Shown here in pieces: positions 13,699 to 58,792 of a stretch of DNA of 64,000 bases (positions are counted from its first letter, which is position 1; each line of letters begins with the position of its first letter). The position numbers were made by a program, and so were the translations under genes. This stretch comes from Atrina japonica (lineage: Eukaryota; Mollusca; Bivalvia; Pterioida; Pinnidae). The notes below the pieces were generated by a model. That model was not told where the DNA came from, made no database searches, and saw nothing but the letters and a program-made list of their open reading frames with translations. Location: the NCBI GenBank assembly GCA_030159075.1, contig BROG01000047.1, positions 1,369,001 through 1,433,000 of the forward strand, read 5' to 3'.

Positions 13699-13808
13699 TA
13701 TTTATTTCAGCAAACATACATCATTTATAGTTTTGTACAGCACCTAAAGGATTGAAAATGCAAAAAAATATATATTATTTCACATTGGTCCAATGCATGC
13801 ATTGTGGT

Positions 13809-13907
13809 CACACACACACACACACACACATACACACAGACACATACACACACATACACACACACACACACACATACAGACACATACACATATACACACA
13901 CACACAT

Positions 13908-13946
<39 letters not shown>
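13809..13946. repeat. (CA)n microsatellite
   Basis: Interrupted by TA and GA units. The open frames over it are artefacts. Confidence 0.98.
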
Positions 13947-13947
<1 letters not shown>

Positions 13948-15719
13948 TTTAGTAAGTAAAATAAATTCTTGTGTCCCGCTACTCAGACAAATGGGGAATT
14001 TCTAGATACATATCTGGTAAAAATCCAGTGTTATATTTAATGATTCCAAAAAGAATGCAACACTGGCATGTCTTAATTCTTAACCACTTGATAATATTCG
14101 CAGGGGGTTTAAAATGAATACCCTTTTTTCTTCGGATTATTCATTATCATAATCTGATGTCTTGTATTTAGGTTAAAAATTCCATGCTCTGAATAACACA
14201 CAATTTTGTGGGTGGCAAAATTGTCTTTAAAAATTGTTTATGTATGAACTGATAACAAAAGTCTTTGTAGTTGAATATTCCTTTAGCAATAGATTCTTCA
14301 CACACTGGTACATTTTAATTATATTTTGCAGTATGTGATCAATATTATCCTAATTTTTACATTCTATCAATCAATGAAATTCCATGATTGAAACCAACAG
14401 GTGTGCTATTATGATGTAGATTTTTTACCTAAATTTGCCAATATCTTAGTGTAAGAATGTTTCAAATATTGGAAGAAATTGTTTTATTGCCAAACATTAA
14501 ATAATTAATTATAATTAACATAGCACAAATTTTTTTGTACTTTTCCATTTAATATCATCAATTTTAATCATCAGTTTGACATAGAACTGAAATGAATTTT
14601 ATGAAGCTGGTATATTTCAGTGTATGAGGTGAAACAGGGTCTTCATGTGAAGTTGTGAACAAAGTTTGATTTTCTTTATAGCCAGGTCCTTTTCTGGATT
14701 TTAACCAATGACAAATAGCCAACTGTTAGAACTTGGAGGCAAAAAAAAAAAAAAATCTTCAAGGATGACCTGAATATTTTCTGTTTTATGACATCATTTA
14801 TGATAATTTTCCATAATTCATATTTTACACCAAGTGTTATGTATCTATATTTATCAGTTGAGCTTTATGTTTAGTAGGAAGTTGTTAAGTTTTCAGAATG
14901 TGTGTCAAGTTGATACAGTAATACCATTACAATGTTCTAATGTGTGCTTGTACATTAATTCACTTGATGGTTGTACATGAACTATTCATCTACTGTATGA
15001 GGCACAGTTTTACCCTTCATTTGCCCTTTAATCCTACCATTAATCAGTTGATATTAGTTGATTGGTCCTTAGGGCATATGTGCAGTTCTGTTATCACACA
15101 TGCATTAGCCTATATAGATTTTACTGGGTCTACTTAGCGGCCTTTCCAGCTTTTTGAAAATTCAAATTCCTCCTATTCTAGTATTACATTAAGTAAAAAC
15201 TATAAGGGTAAATTTAAGTACCAGTATTTCTTTCTCTATCACAGGCAAAGCAAAACATTTATAAATTTAAAAGATTTCAGTTTCAGAACAAAAAAATCGT
15301 AAATATTTCTTACTGCATGGAGGATGGAGATCTGAAAATGAAATATTCAAAGTAACTACGTGTACATGCATATGGTCAGACAACAGAACAATAAACATCA
15401 ATTTCAGTATTTGTAAAATTTCAGTTTTTGGCTGAAAGCATACAAAATGGTGAATTTGTAATAATGGCTAACAAGCTAGGGTCTCCCATAATCCAGTGTT
15501 AAAAGCATCTAATGCAAAACCTGTCAACACCTTTCAGCCTTCATAAGCCAGTGATGTTTTAAATCTTAACAGTGACCCATATCTTACCAGGTACTCATTT
15601 GGGAAATATCTTAACATTCCCTTATTTTAGCTGCTTTGGATAAATAAGGCAGAGCTCTGTATAATTTCTTTTTTCTTGCATAATTTTTAATGATGTGCAA
15701 GATAGTAGAAATTTTCACA

Positions 15720-15945
15720 CTGTTTTGGGAATGGGGCCTTAAGGCCTTTAAAATTGGGAATTTCAGCAACATTTTATTGAAATTGGGAAATCTGAAAATA
15801 CACAAAACTGTTTGAGAACACAATAATCTCTCCAAATTCATTGTCATTTGACATCAGTTGGGAAATTGTGACTGCAAATTGGGAAAAAATACATTTTTTG
15901 GCATTGGAAATGGGGCCATATTTCAGCCCCTATGATAAGGTAAAA
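15720..15945 (+). repeat. dispersed repeat with GACTGCAAATTGGG core, copy 1
   Basis: AATTCATTGTCATTTGAC, GACTGCAAATTGGG and CATATTTCAGCCCC also occur in the same order at about 23920-24085. It ends about 100 bp before SLC6 exon 1. Confidence 0.7.
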
Positions 15946-16049
15946 ATTTGTGGCTGGAGAGTAAAATTTTGTTGCTGTTGTAACATGTCATTTGTTATTT
16001 TACACCTATACATTTAACTACAAATTTTGTGTTTCTTTTTTCAGTCAAA

Positions 16050-47236
<31,187 letters not shown>

Positions 47237-47821
47237 ATATGTTCTCTTGAGGAATTAATTTGGACCAATCATAGACAGAGTCTATAACAAATGGCTATAT
47301 GTACAAGATTAATCTTAGCATCTGAATATGAAAGGTGTACATGTTCCCCACACTTCAGTGTATTGTCTAGAGAACCACAAGACAGAAGTTTCAAATGGAA
47401 ATAATGGTATTTCTGTAGAGGCATTCCATATTTAACGGACATTGGAATCGGACACAGTAAATTTACATAATATATGTATAGATTTACTATCAATCCTAGT
47501 TGATTGGGGTTTTTTTTTCACAGAAAATGTAAACAGAGGACTCTGTTACTACTTATTGTTGTTAAGCTTCCATTTAAATCTTTTGAATTTGATTGTGTTA
47601 TTATTGTCAAACTGGAATTAGGAAAAGAAAATCTCTGATGTTGTTTAAATTCATTTCTTTGTTATAACACAGAGAAGGCCAGTGTATTTATTATGAGTGG
47701 ATTTTCTGCAATGCAGATAAGGACACTAATCATTTTATTTTATTATCTTCTTTTTTTCAAAAGGGATATATAAGTATTCTAGACAACACGTATCTAAAAT
47801 CAATGCTACAAAATCAGTGAC

Positions 47822-48738
47822 AATAAAATGCATAAATTCCAGTAAAGTAAACATACACACGCTGGTGTATATGCACGAAAAATACATATGTATATAGTTT
47901 CCATGGATTTTCATGAAAAATTTAGGTGTATGTATCATTTCATGCATTTTAAATCTGAAAGTATATGAAAAATGTACTATTTTCTAATTGTATTTGATTG
48001 AATTAATACAGTTTGAATTTCAATGCAAAATATATTATTTTGTTTGTATCTATGTAAATATTTTTGATATTTCACATGTACATTTTACTACATGATTTTA
48101 TCTGTCACTGATCAATACTTAAATCATTCATTTATTGACATCATGCATCATTATATATTTTACTTTTCACATGTTAGACATTTTAGACATATATTTAGCT
48201 GACTTGAAGTTATGATCTTTTTTAGTTGACATTATTTTGCCCCTGAATCTCTTCTTATGTTGTGAAATCTCTCTCTCTTTCTCTCTCTCTGTCTCTCTCT
48301 CTCTCTGTCTCTCTCTCTCTCTGTCTCTCTCTCTCTCTCTCAATGCAAAACATTGTTTTGTATTAATGTTTTGCAGGGTTTATAAATATCATTTAACCAT
48401 CATTACTATATATAATACAGAGACGGTGCTGTAAGTGCATTTTGGTTGATTCAGAAAATTATGAACAATGACTGTAAATACATGGGATTCCTGCCTAATT
48501 AATGCCATAAACCTTATTTCAATTTGTAAAGAGATTCTAAAATATCTTACAATATGACATATTAATGGAATCCATTTATAGGTAAGTTTAAATTACAGCT
48601 AATTAGCATTCAACCAATATTCCTAGGACCATGCTTTGAAAAAGTTTACTACTGTAAATATTGAATTTTCTTTGATTTTATGCTACCAATGTCAGTACCA
48701 TTGATGAAACTGCTTATAGCAAAATTGATTTGAATAAA
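47822..48738 (+). promoter_or_regulatory. candidate polyadenylation signals of the SLC6 gene
   Basis: AATAAA occurs at 47822-47827 and again at 48733-48738, 0.6 and 1.5 kb past the stop codon. The span between is AT-rich with a (CT)n tract at 48269-48341 and reads like 3' UTR. Either site could end the transcript; the sequence alone does not decide. Confidence 0.35.
48269..48341. repeat. (CT)n microsatellite
   Basis: CT with regular GTCT interruptions, in the probable 3' UTR. Confidence 0.97.
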
Positions 48739-49489
48739 AACTTGATTCTGTATAAGTATATCATTTAAAGTTACATTATGTATTTTTAAGTGCCCATAAA
48801 TAAGGAAATTCGTCATTTTAGCAATTTTAGCTAATTATGTCACCTAATCATTGATCACCTGTAAATAGTAATTTGATCACCTTGAAAATGTCTAAAAATA
48901 GTAACAATCAGCATTTGAAACTTTTAAGCATTTTATGTATGTTTGTTTACCGTGTTGGGAAGCATTTTTGAAGTAACAGACACAGGAAAACCATTTGATT
49001 TGGTCACTAGTCTTCCCACGTCATTTACCCAGGCTATTATAAGGTCCTGTATTTGTTATACGTCAACTACTAGTCAAACCATGAGACTATAGGTTTTGTC
49101 TTCGTTTTCTTTGTTCATTCATCCGTTTTAGTTTTGATAGAAATTAAATTTGGTTGTTTTTAATTGCTCACCATTCTTTTAGGTAATGGTTTGGCAGGTA
49201 GGTGACATGAATTGATTAATCCCTGAGAATGCTAGGTTTACTATCATTTTGAGATGTCTTGCAGGTTTTGTTTCTTGCATAAAAATTTATATCTACTCAA
49301 TGTTGACTTAAAAAATTGTTAATAATTGTTACTGCCTTTGATTGTGGAATTTGATATTTTGCATTGAAGGACTTTAATTTTCTTATACATGTAATCCATA
49401 AATACACAGCCTACCTAGGTACATACATATATATACCAATATCGATTCTAATATAAAAACCTCAGATACCAAAGTGTAAATCAATAGAA

Positions 49490-49580
49490 TGTCCAGGACA
49501 CAGATACAAATCCGATAAAAAATGGACAAACACGGACCTCTGGAAACCAAGAGGTGGGATCAGGTGCCATGGAAACTATT
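49490..49580 (-). repeat. bivalve-type dispersed repeat fragment
   Basis: GACAAACACGGACCTCTGGA and AAGAGGTGGGATCAGGTGCC are shared with 62970-63020. Part of a repeat family I know from bivalves. Confidence 0.65.
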
Positions 49581-50387
49581 TTGTTATAATTTGGTGCCTA
49601 ATTATATATTCTCAAATGAGATGTTTGGCTGAAACGATTAAAAACTGATGATTAATTCATCTTCTCCTGAAGATAGTGGACTCTACTAAAAATCAATGAT
49701 ATAGGTCAGTCCAAAAGTGTCTTGAGGGGTGATGAGTTAAAAAGACACACCCACAATCACACATTCTTATTTTTTTTTTTTTGTAATTACAAATCAATGT
49801 AGAAACATCAGTAATTTTTATGAAATGTTATGTATTATAAATTAAATTTCAAGTTGATCCCTTTTCTGTTATTGAAATAGGAAAATACACTAAAATAATT
49901 TAGAAAAAGTAAGGAAGATGAAAATACATAGATAATGTCTTTAATTGTGATTTGTTTTTTGTTTTTTTGAAAAAAATATCTGACTAGAATCCTATGAAAT
50001 AGAACAATAAGCATTATTAATTTCTTTTTAATCATCAAGACATGCATAGTGTAACTTCAGAATGATTTTTAATTTTGAAGTTTTCAGCATTATAAATCGT
50101 TGTCACGACACCCTATATATATATATTTCTTATTGAATGCTTTTGTTTTGTTTTATTTTAGAAATTTTACATTTTGGATTGTATCTTCTGTATACATGTC
50201 CAGTCGGAAGTCAATATTTTATTGTAAGATGCCCATGTATACTTTAAGACTTTTGCTTCCGTGTAAAAAGAAATAAAATGTCTCCTGAAGTATGTTGTTG
50301 TTTGTTCATCATTATGAAATAAGGTTGGGTCCCGAGCATAGTAGTTTAAGCATCGCAAAGTAAGTGACAATGTCTCACCTCCAGTCA

Positions 50388-53118
50388 TTATGGGTCTGAG
50401 CCCCTTTCTGGCATTTCAACTTCCGAAGGCTATTGTGTCTGAGCCCCCTTTCTGGCATTTCAACTTTTGAAAGCTAGTGGGCAAGAGCCCCCTTTCTGGC
50501 ATTTCAACTTTGGAAGGGCCTGAGCCGCCTTTCTGGTATTTCAGCTTTGGAAAGCTAGTGGGTGTAAGCCACCTTTTTGGCTTTTCAGCTTTGGAAGGCT
50601 AGTTGGTCTGCACCCCCTCTGTAGCATTCCAACTTTGGAAGGCTAGTCGGTCTGAGCTGCCTTTCTGGTATTTCAGCTTGGAAGGCTAGTGCGTCTGAGC
50701 CCCCTTTCTGGCATTTCAACTTTGGAAGGCTAGTGGGTCGTCGCTGCATTTCTGGCATTTCAACTTTGGAAGGCTAGTGGGTTGTCGCTGCCTTTCTGGC
50801 ATTTCAGCTTTGATACGCTGGTGGGTCTGAACCCCGTCTTCAGCATTTCAAATCCGGAAGGCTAGAGGGTCTGAGCTGCCTTTCTAGCATTTCAACTTTG
50901 GAAGGCTAATGGGTCTGAGCTGCCTTTCTGGCATTTCAGCTTTGGAACGCTAGTGGGTCTGAGCGGCCTTTTCGGCATTTTTACTTTGGAAGGCTAGTTG
51001 GTCTGAGCCACCTGTCTGGTATTTCAACTTCGGAAGGGTATTGGCCCCCTTTCTGGCATTTCAACTTTTGAAAGCTAGAGAGTCTGAGCTGCCTCTCTGG
51101 TATTTCAGCTTTGGAACGCTAGAGGGTCTGAACCCCCTCTTTAGCATTTCAACTTCAGAAGGCTAGTGGGGTTGAGCTGCCTTTCTGGCATTTCAACTTT
51201 GGAAAGCTAGTAAGTCTGAGCTGCCTTTCTGGCATTTCAGCTTTGGAATGCTAGTGTGTCTGAACCCCCTCTCTGGCATTTCAACTTTGGAAGGAAATTG
51301 AGTCGAAGCCGCCTTTCTGGCATTTCAACTCCGGAAGGCTAGTGGGTTTTAGTCCCCTTTCTGGCATTTCAACTTTTGAAGGCTAGTGGGGTCTTAGCCC
51401 CCTGTTCTGGCATTTCAACTCCGGAAGGTTAGTGGGTCTTAGCCCCCTTTCTGGCATTTCCACTATGATAGGCTAGTAGGTGTGAGTCCCCTTTCTGGCA
51501 TTTCAACTATGGTAGGCTTGTAGGTCTGGGCCCTCTTTGTGGCATTTCAGCTTTGGAATGCTAGTGTGTCTGAACCCCCTCTCTGGCATTTCAACTTTTG
51601 AAGACTAGTGAGTCGAAGACGCCTTTCTGGCATTTCAACTTAGGAGGGCGAGTTTTTTTTATATCTTTTCTTGCATTTCAACTTCGGAAGGCGAGTTTTT
51701 TTTTTTTATCTCTTTTATGGCATTTCAACTTTGGAAGGCTAGTAGGTCTGAGCAAGCTTTCTGGCATTTCAATTTTGGAAGGCTAGTAGGTATAAGCTCC
51801 ATTTGTGGCATTTCAACTTTGGAAAGCTAGTCGGTCTGAGCCACCTGTCTTGTAATCCAACTTCGGAAGGCTAGTGGGTATTGGCCCCCTTTCTGGCATT
51901 TCAACTTTTGAAAGCTAGAGGGTCTGAGCTGCCTTTCTGGCATTTCAACTTTGGAATGCTAGTGGGTCTTACCCCCTTCTGTGACATTTTAGTTTGGAAG
52001 GCTTGTGGGTCTGAGCTGCCTTTCTGGCATTTCAACTATGGAAGGCTAGTGGGTCTGAGCTGCCTTTCTGGCATTTCAGCTTTGGAACGCTAGAGGGTCT
52101 GAAACCCCTCTTTAGCATTTCAAATCCGGAATGCTAGTGGGTCTGAGCCCTCTTTGTGACATTTTAGCTTTTGAATGTTAATGTGTCTGAACCCCCTCTC
52201 TGGCATTTCAACTTTGGATGGAAATTGAGTCGAAGCCGCCTTTCTGGCATTTCAACTCCGGAAGGCTAGTTGGTTTTAGCCCCCTTTTCTGGCATTTCAA
52301 CTCCGGAAGGTTAGTGGGTCTTAGCCCCCTTTTTGGTATTTCAACTTCGGATGGCTAGCAGGTCTGAGTCCCCGTTCTGGCATTTCAACTATGGTAGGCT
52401 AGTAGGTCTGAGCCCCCTTTGTGGCATTTCAGCTATGGAATGCTAATGTGGTGTGTCTGTACCCCCTCTCTGGCATTTCAAATTTTGAAGACTAGTGAGT
52501 CGGAGCCGCCTATCTGGCATTTTAACTTCGGAAGTCTAGTGGGGCCTTAGCCCCTTTTCTGGCATTTCAACTTTGGAAGGCTAGTGGGTCTGAGCTGCCT
52601 TTCTGGCATTTCAACTCCATAAGGTTAGTGGGTCTTAGCCCCCTTTCTGGTATTTCAACTCTGGAACTCTAGTAGGTCTGAGTCCCCTCTCTGGCATTTC
52701 AACTATGGTAGGCTAGTAAGTCTGGGCCCCCTTTGTGGCATTTCAGCTTTGGAATGCTAGTGTGTCTGAACCCCCTCTCTGGCATTTCAACTTTTGAAGA
52801 CTAGTGAGTCGGAGCCGCCTTTCTGGCATTTCAACATCGGAAGTCTAGTGGGTTTTAGCCCCCTTTCTGGCATTTCAACTTTAGACGGCTAGTGGGGTCT
52901 TAGCCCCCTTTCTGTCATTTCAACTTTGGGAGGGTAGGGGTCTGAGCCCCCTTTCAGGCATTTCACCTTGGAAGGCTAGTGAGTCTTAACCGCCTTTCTG
53001 ACATTTCAACTTTTTAAGGCTAGTGGGTAGTGGGTCTGAGCCACCTTTCTGGGATTCAGCTTTGGATGGCTAGTGGGTCTGAACCTCCTCTCTAGCATTG
53101 CAACTTCGGAAGGCTGGT
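50388..53118 (+). repeat. 44-bp minisatellite, about 61 units
   Basis: Units of the form GGCTAGTGGGTCTGAGCCCC, then CTTTCTGGCATTTCAACTTT and GGAA. 44 is not a multiple of three, so no frame persists. Variant types recur at about 309 bp (seven units). It is more GC-rich than the surroundings. Confidence 0.97.
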
Positions 53119-54502
53119 AATGTACTTCATAAACAAGTTTTCACATCAAATATACTTAATCATATTTTATAGAATGAACATCAATAGTATTTTCACGAGT
53201 ATGCTAACTTATGTTTTGCCATCGTAGTGTTCTCTTTAAACTATGAAGTCTCTAACCTCTTGTCGGTGTTGATTCATCTCTGGAACCTAAGCTAATTGTG
53301 CCAGAAACTTTGCCAGATTATTTGAATAATTTGTTGGAGGTCTCTTCCTAGATACATTGTTACTGGGTTGTCTTTAAATTGGCCATGGACATATGACTGA
53401 CAGAATTGTTGAGTGTGGCGTTAAGTTCAAAACTCAACCTAGAGTTTCATAGAGCAAAGTAGGGCATCACTATATTCCGGTTAAGCAATTTATTGCCTCT
53501 ATGACCAAGGATATTAATATCATGAAGTAACAGATTTGAAAATCAGGAGTGATGTCACTTTGCATATTTACAAGGGAGATAATTTAACTAGAATTAATTC
53601 CTCGCAGATAAAGTGACATAAGATATCGCCGAATATCGTCAATGAAAATATTACATAACCTGAATCGATCTTGCCAAACTTTCAGATGGCTTCACGTAGA
53701 CTAAGTACAAACTATTGTGACGAAACTTAACGGAATCGGACAACTCGAAAATGGTCTATTGCAAATCCCAATCCGGATACGATCAGGTGTCCGGTAGGAG
53801 TCAGTGTCCTCTGTTAAAACAACATTTAAAAATGCTTTGAGAGATAAGTCAGGAAGAGTAAATGCATGTCGTATCATTTGTGTGTTAATATCAGTACAGA
53901 CTTTAATATTAAATACAACATTTACCAAAGATCCCTATTCGTTTAAAGCATAGGGAAAGAAGGTAGCTTGACATAATTGTATGTATCTTAGATAGTTATC
54001 GTTTCTTACATGCACTCAGACAACTTTTAAAGATACGTTAGTCTTCTATTAATTTTAAATCATAAGAGAATTATTTGCCTTCATTCTGAGCTACTATAAG
54101 GTCAAGATGTTATATCTTATAAAAGTATGTATATAACACATTTCACGACTACTAGTATTACATGGACGGAAACACTAAAATTAATTAAATTAATAACTTT
54201 AACTAATTATTCAATTTTTATACATAAATATAATATTTTGTGTAATATTTCTGATACAAATTCAATTAAATTGATCTATGTTATTTGACTATGTTTTACT
54301 GTTTATCTAACAGTTGAGCCCAAAATTGGACTGAATAAACTCCCTTCATTTCTGATGTCCTTTTTACAGTTGTTGTTGAAAAATACCTATTATGCAAAAC
54401 TGAATTATTTTTTCAAAGATTCTTTCCAAAATTGATTTAAAACAGTACCTTAGGTATTTTCTTTTCTTTATTTCTTTTAATATTATTAATTATTATTATT
54501 AC

Positions 54503-54507
<5 letters not shown>

Positions 54508-54595
<88 letters not shown>
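54508..54595. repeat. (TA)n microsatellite
   Basis: About 44 TA units. Confidence 0.98.
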
Positions 54596-54598
<3 letters not shown>

Positions 54599-54772
54599 AC
54601 AGTAATCATTATCTGTCCTGTTTATCATGCATACATCAGCACTAAGTCCTATTTCATGTCTTGTGTAAACGCTTGGGAATATAATTGTGACATAAGCAGT
54701 ATGTGTTTAAATTTTGAAATGGATTGAGTCGATTTCAAGTATATATAAACTCGCCATGCCCCAGTTTGGGTT

Positions 54773-54811
54773 TATATATATATACACACACACACACATA
54801 TATATATATAT
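54773..54811. repeat. (TA)n/(CA)n microsatellite
   Basis: TA, CA, TA blocks. Confidence 0.95.
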
Positions 54812-55669
54812 CAATTTAAAACAATGTAAGGTGAAAAAAGTCCGGATCTTGATTCCATTTGTGTATTTTCCCGAATCCTATGTACTAGTATATTTACTGT
54901 TTTATGGATCCCCTAATGACAGAACTTTGTTAAATCTTTGTTTTCAATAGATACTTCTGACCCTGTAGATCGTTAAAATCTTCAAACTTCGTGGCCATAA
55001 ACAGTTACATGAATGCTGTATAGCATCGACATTTTGACTTATATTTTTTATGCAGGTGTCCTTATTTTAGCTTTTACAGTATCAAAAATGGAATTCTTAT
55101 CCACGAAAGCGTAACAATATCACATGATTGGCCTATTAAATATTGACCCAAAAATGTTGACAGATTTAGGATACAGAAAGTGTCGGTATGCTGAATTAAT
55201 CAAGGTGTGTACACAAAATGAAATATGTCTAAACGACTTTTTATTTCTACGTCTTGTTTCAAATTTTCTGAACAAACCGTGTAATGTATACAATGTAAAG
55301 CGATAGAAATAGAGGAGGAAAGATCAACTTAGAATCGTGAACACAAACTTGTACCCTAGACAAATTCGTGTAAAAGCAATTGAGATATTTGGGGAAACAA
55401 CTGTATTAATTCAAGTCTTTCCTGTTGTACTCTTCCGTAACAGTACTTGATCCGCCGAATAACTGAATTGTTTTATCTTTATTCTTATTGAAAACATCTA
55501 ATGATTATTTGGCTTGCTCGAGAATCGCGTTTGGTGTCGATATTTCGTGGTCGGGATGAGCGAGGAGCGAGCAAGAGGTTGAGTTGCCTGTTCGATATTT
55601 GGTTTTAGAATCCTCTTTACTGGTTATGACGAAGAGTTGATTCCTTATCTACTTCATTTGAATTTTTAC

Positions 55670-56005
55670 TGTTTACTTGCGGCTGGTGTGACCGATCAAC
55701 TATGGGGTGCTTACTCCTTCATAACATCTGAACCACTTCTGTATATTTAGGGGTCCGAAGTTGTCCAGTGTTCACCAGATTAGTTCATCGTACCCCGAGC
55801 CTCCGTTCGATTGGTGTTTTACATCCCGTCAAGCATGTTTCACTTAAGTTGAGATATCCCCAGCTTTAGGTGAAGTGAATAAATTTCGACCTGTGCTATG
55901 GACTAACGCCAATGCAGTAGGGGTTCTTTTACGTATAACGCCTTCCGCGACACTGGACCTCGGTTTTCAGGTTCATCCCTAAGAATGAGCGCTTGGCGAA
56001 GGAAA
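55670..56005 (+). repeat. bivalve-type dispersed repeats, two adjoining fragments
   Basis: TACTTGCGGCTGGTGTGACC to GGGGTCCGAAGTTG (about 55675-55765) is the opposite strand of the family at 62970-63230. 55813-56005, with GTGTTTTACATCCCGTCAAG and GACCTCGGTTTTCAGG, is the SINE-like family of 45540-45795. Confidence 0.6.
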
Positions 56006-56015
56006 AGTCACTACT

Positions 56016-56156
56016 AATAATCTATTATGGCACTTTCCCGAGGGAACCGTTCTCATATAGTGTTGTCTGGAGAGGTATAGTCCCTCATCTGGAGACATTA
56101 TCTCTCCAGACAACACTATAGAAGAATGGTTCACAAGGAAATGGGTCATAATAGAT
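56016..56156. repeat. foldback repeat
   Basis: Inner arms 56044-56073 and 56101-56132 (TAGTGTTGTCTGGAGA and complement) are nearly perfect. Outer arms (AATCTATTATG and CATAATAGATT) extend it to about 140 bp. Confidence 0.88.
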
Positions 56157-58466
56157 TTAGCACATCACCTGTCATACGTTTGCTTTCAATCTGAAAAAAT
56201 AAACATTAAAACATCTTCAATGATTTAATACTGATTGGCATTGATGGCACGACGATGTTAGGAATGTTTGATCGTCCCAGCGCTGGATGTACCAAGAGGT
56301 TATTCAAATGTATGCACAATGTTCAAAGCGAGGGGATTGGGGCCGATCAAGGCCCCTAGCAAGTCCAGGGCATAGCCCTAGTAGGGGGACGGGGGGGACA
56401 CAGACCCCCGAAAGCTCAGAGGCTACTGTGCTTTTGTCGCGGCTTTTTTACAATACAAAAATGGACTTTTTAGTGATGGAAACAGAAAGTTTGAACTAGT
56501 TATTTTTATTTGCTATAGGCATATACAACTATCATTTAGGTAGTTAATCATCCTATGTTCACTGAAAATTAAAAATTAAGGAGTATTGAAAAATAATTTT
56601 AAAGACATTTTTAGTCAGGCCGAGTCATGGCTGACACTTGTTTGTTTTTTTTTTTATCATCAAATCTTGTTTGATCTTTGTGACAATATTAAAAATGGAT
56701 AATTGCGAAGTAAATAGGCAAGCATGTGTTAAGTATTCCATTTGAATATCTGTACTTCTTCTGTAAATAGGGCTATTTACGTCTCCGTGATAAAAAATCA
56801 GCTGAATATTAGTCAACCGGAAGTTGCTGCTACAAAGAACTCAAGACGATGTTTTATGAACGGAACATTTCCCAAAATTTATTTGAAACTATTTTCAGTT
56901 AAAAATGAATGTATAACTGAAACAAAAATTCTAAATGTTTGAATAAAACAAAAATACGAAAGTGCGTAATAGTTAACATCTACTTTCACTTTCCACCAGT
57001 ACCAACAACAGATAACAGTGGTGAGAATAATCCAGGGAAATGTCCCCGCAACATACGAGGTGTACACACATTAAATGCTTGTTGATTGGTTCGTATTACA
57101 GGTATATTCTACAACTAAAAAAACTAATAAATTCATAATCGACCTCTTGTATGAAAGCGAAATTGTAGAATGTCATATTCTTCCAAGATGGCGCGGTCAG
57201 CAGCTGTGGAACACGAACGGGAAATCCAAATATCTCATTAAATTCAAATATTTAGTTAAAAAGATGGTCCGCTTGCCCTTAGTAGAAAACAGTAGTATAA
57301 CAGTATATGAGTATTAAAACTGTGCATTTTTTTTTTAATAAATTCGAAGCAAACACTATTTCTAACAGTACCAGCAAGTCAAACACAAAACAGTCTGTAT
57401 AAATTTTTAACAGTATGCAAAATTTCAAAGTTGGCTTTAATGTATTTAACGAGTCAACGTATGCCCCGGTACCGGGAATCGAACCACTTGCAGGTCGAAC
57501 GTCCTACCTGTAGACGACGGCATAAGGTTTGTTACACAATGTCTTCCATACTTATTTTTCAGTTTGAGTAACTTTAAACCTAACATTTCGGTTTTATTTA
57601 TCTTTTTCATACCATTTTATTTTCTTTATCCGGGGTGGGGCATCCAACAGATATGTTTGACACTCGTTTTCTTTCTCGAATGACTGCTGGAATGAAACCA
57701 AATTTAATAAAGTAAAGCTATTAAAGGAGGCACCGAAGCAAATATATCTTAACATGAATTAAATGTTTATAATGTATTTGTTATGCAAATAAAGTGCAAA
57801 CTATGCATACCAGATGCATCATACAATGAATTAACAATCCCTTTAAAATAATAAGCAAATAATATGATACACAAGATAAATTTGCATATGAATATCGTAA
57901 CGTCTGAAAATCGCTAGATAGGATTTAAAATTTAAAAACAATTTTTATGAATGGGTGGATATGGACTGTATGATGTATGATTGCATGCACGAAAAGCAGG
58001 TCACTTGGTTTCTACTGCTTCTTCAGATCATGTCTGACGTAAACTCAAAATTGTGTTTTTTCATCATACTGTTTGAACTTCGATTGTTTTTTTTAATTTT
58101 GAATAGTGTTTCACCCCACACTCACTCTGCTGATGTTAACTGTTATCCATGAGCGAGTTGATGTGTAGACCCAAGTAGGAAAGTGGTACATAAACGCACA
58201 AAGTTTGTATTCGAGTTACCCTGCTTTTTAGCCAATCAAATAGAACGGGTTTTAGCGAGTTCCAAAATGGCGGAGGCAGCGCAAGTGATATCCGTGAATT
58301 TGATGGTGTTTTTTCTATTTTCTTTTTCACACAGAAGAATGAAATGAGAAATCATACCCCAGAGCTTTTACATAACTTATATGTCACTCCGCATGATATG
58401 AATAACCTGCCAAAACGCAAAGTAATAAAATATGTTTTGCCACTGACTGACAATCAGACGAAACTC

Positions 58467-58792
58467 ACAGATACCTGTGAACAGGACCCTCTTAGTTACC
58501 TACACTGTTAGGCGATTACAAGCAAGCAGACACCACGCATTTCCAATGTAAGCAATGAGAAGTGTCGTACTATAAGTAAGCAAGTACCTTCTCTTTTTAT
58601 ATAAACACTGTAACCACCAGTGGATTAAGTCCGCAGTCTGATCATATGCCCTGTTATATCTCAAATTCATACGGCTTTGAAGAAAAGAATAAAGACTAAA
58701 AGAAAAAAAAACCAACAAAAAAAAAAAAAAAAAAAAAAACAAGGGGTACATGGCAAGGGGCAACTAAGAGGGTCCTGCCCACAAGTACCTGT
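58467..58792. repeat. 326-bp inverted-repeat element
   Basis: 34-bp ends with CAGGACCCTCTTAGTT at the left and AACTAAGAGGGTCCTG at the right, about five mismatches overall. An A23 run lies just inside the right end. Confidence 0.88.

Larger units (their letters stand above)
8575..16044. other. intergenic, or 5' region of the SLC6 gene
   Basis: No coding exon recognised. A noncoding first exon of the transporter may lie here or further left. Contents: inverted-repeat elements (10117-10340, 13521-13698), a 26-bp minisatellite, CA and TA tracts, and a dispersed repeat at about 15720-15945. Confidence 0.5.

Noticed and set aside
51598..52093. Open frames with repeated WHFN-type peptides
   Set aside because: Produced by the 44-bp minisatellite; the period shifts the frame every unit.
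57471..57536. tRNA-like stretch on the minus strand (GGTTCGATTCCCGG B-box look)
   Set aside because: Only the B-box reads well; the T stem and acceptor stem do not pair fully and no clear anticodon arm forms, so at most a tRNA-derived SINE relic.
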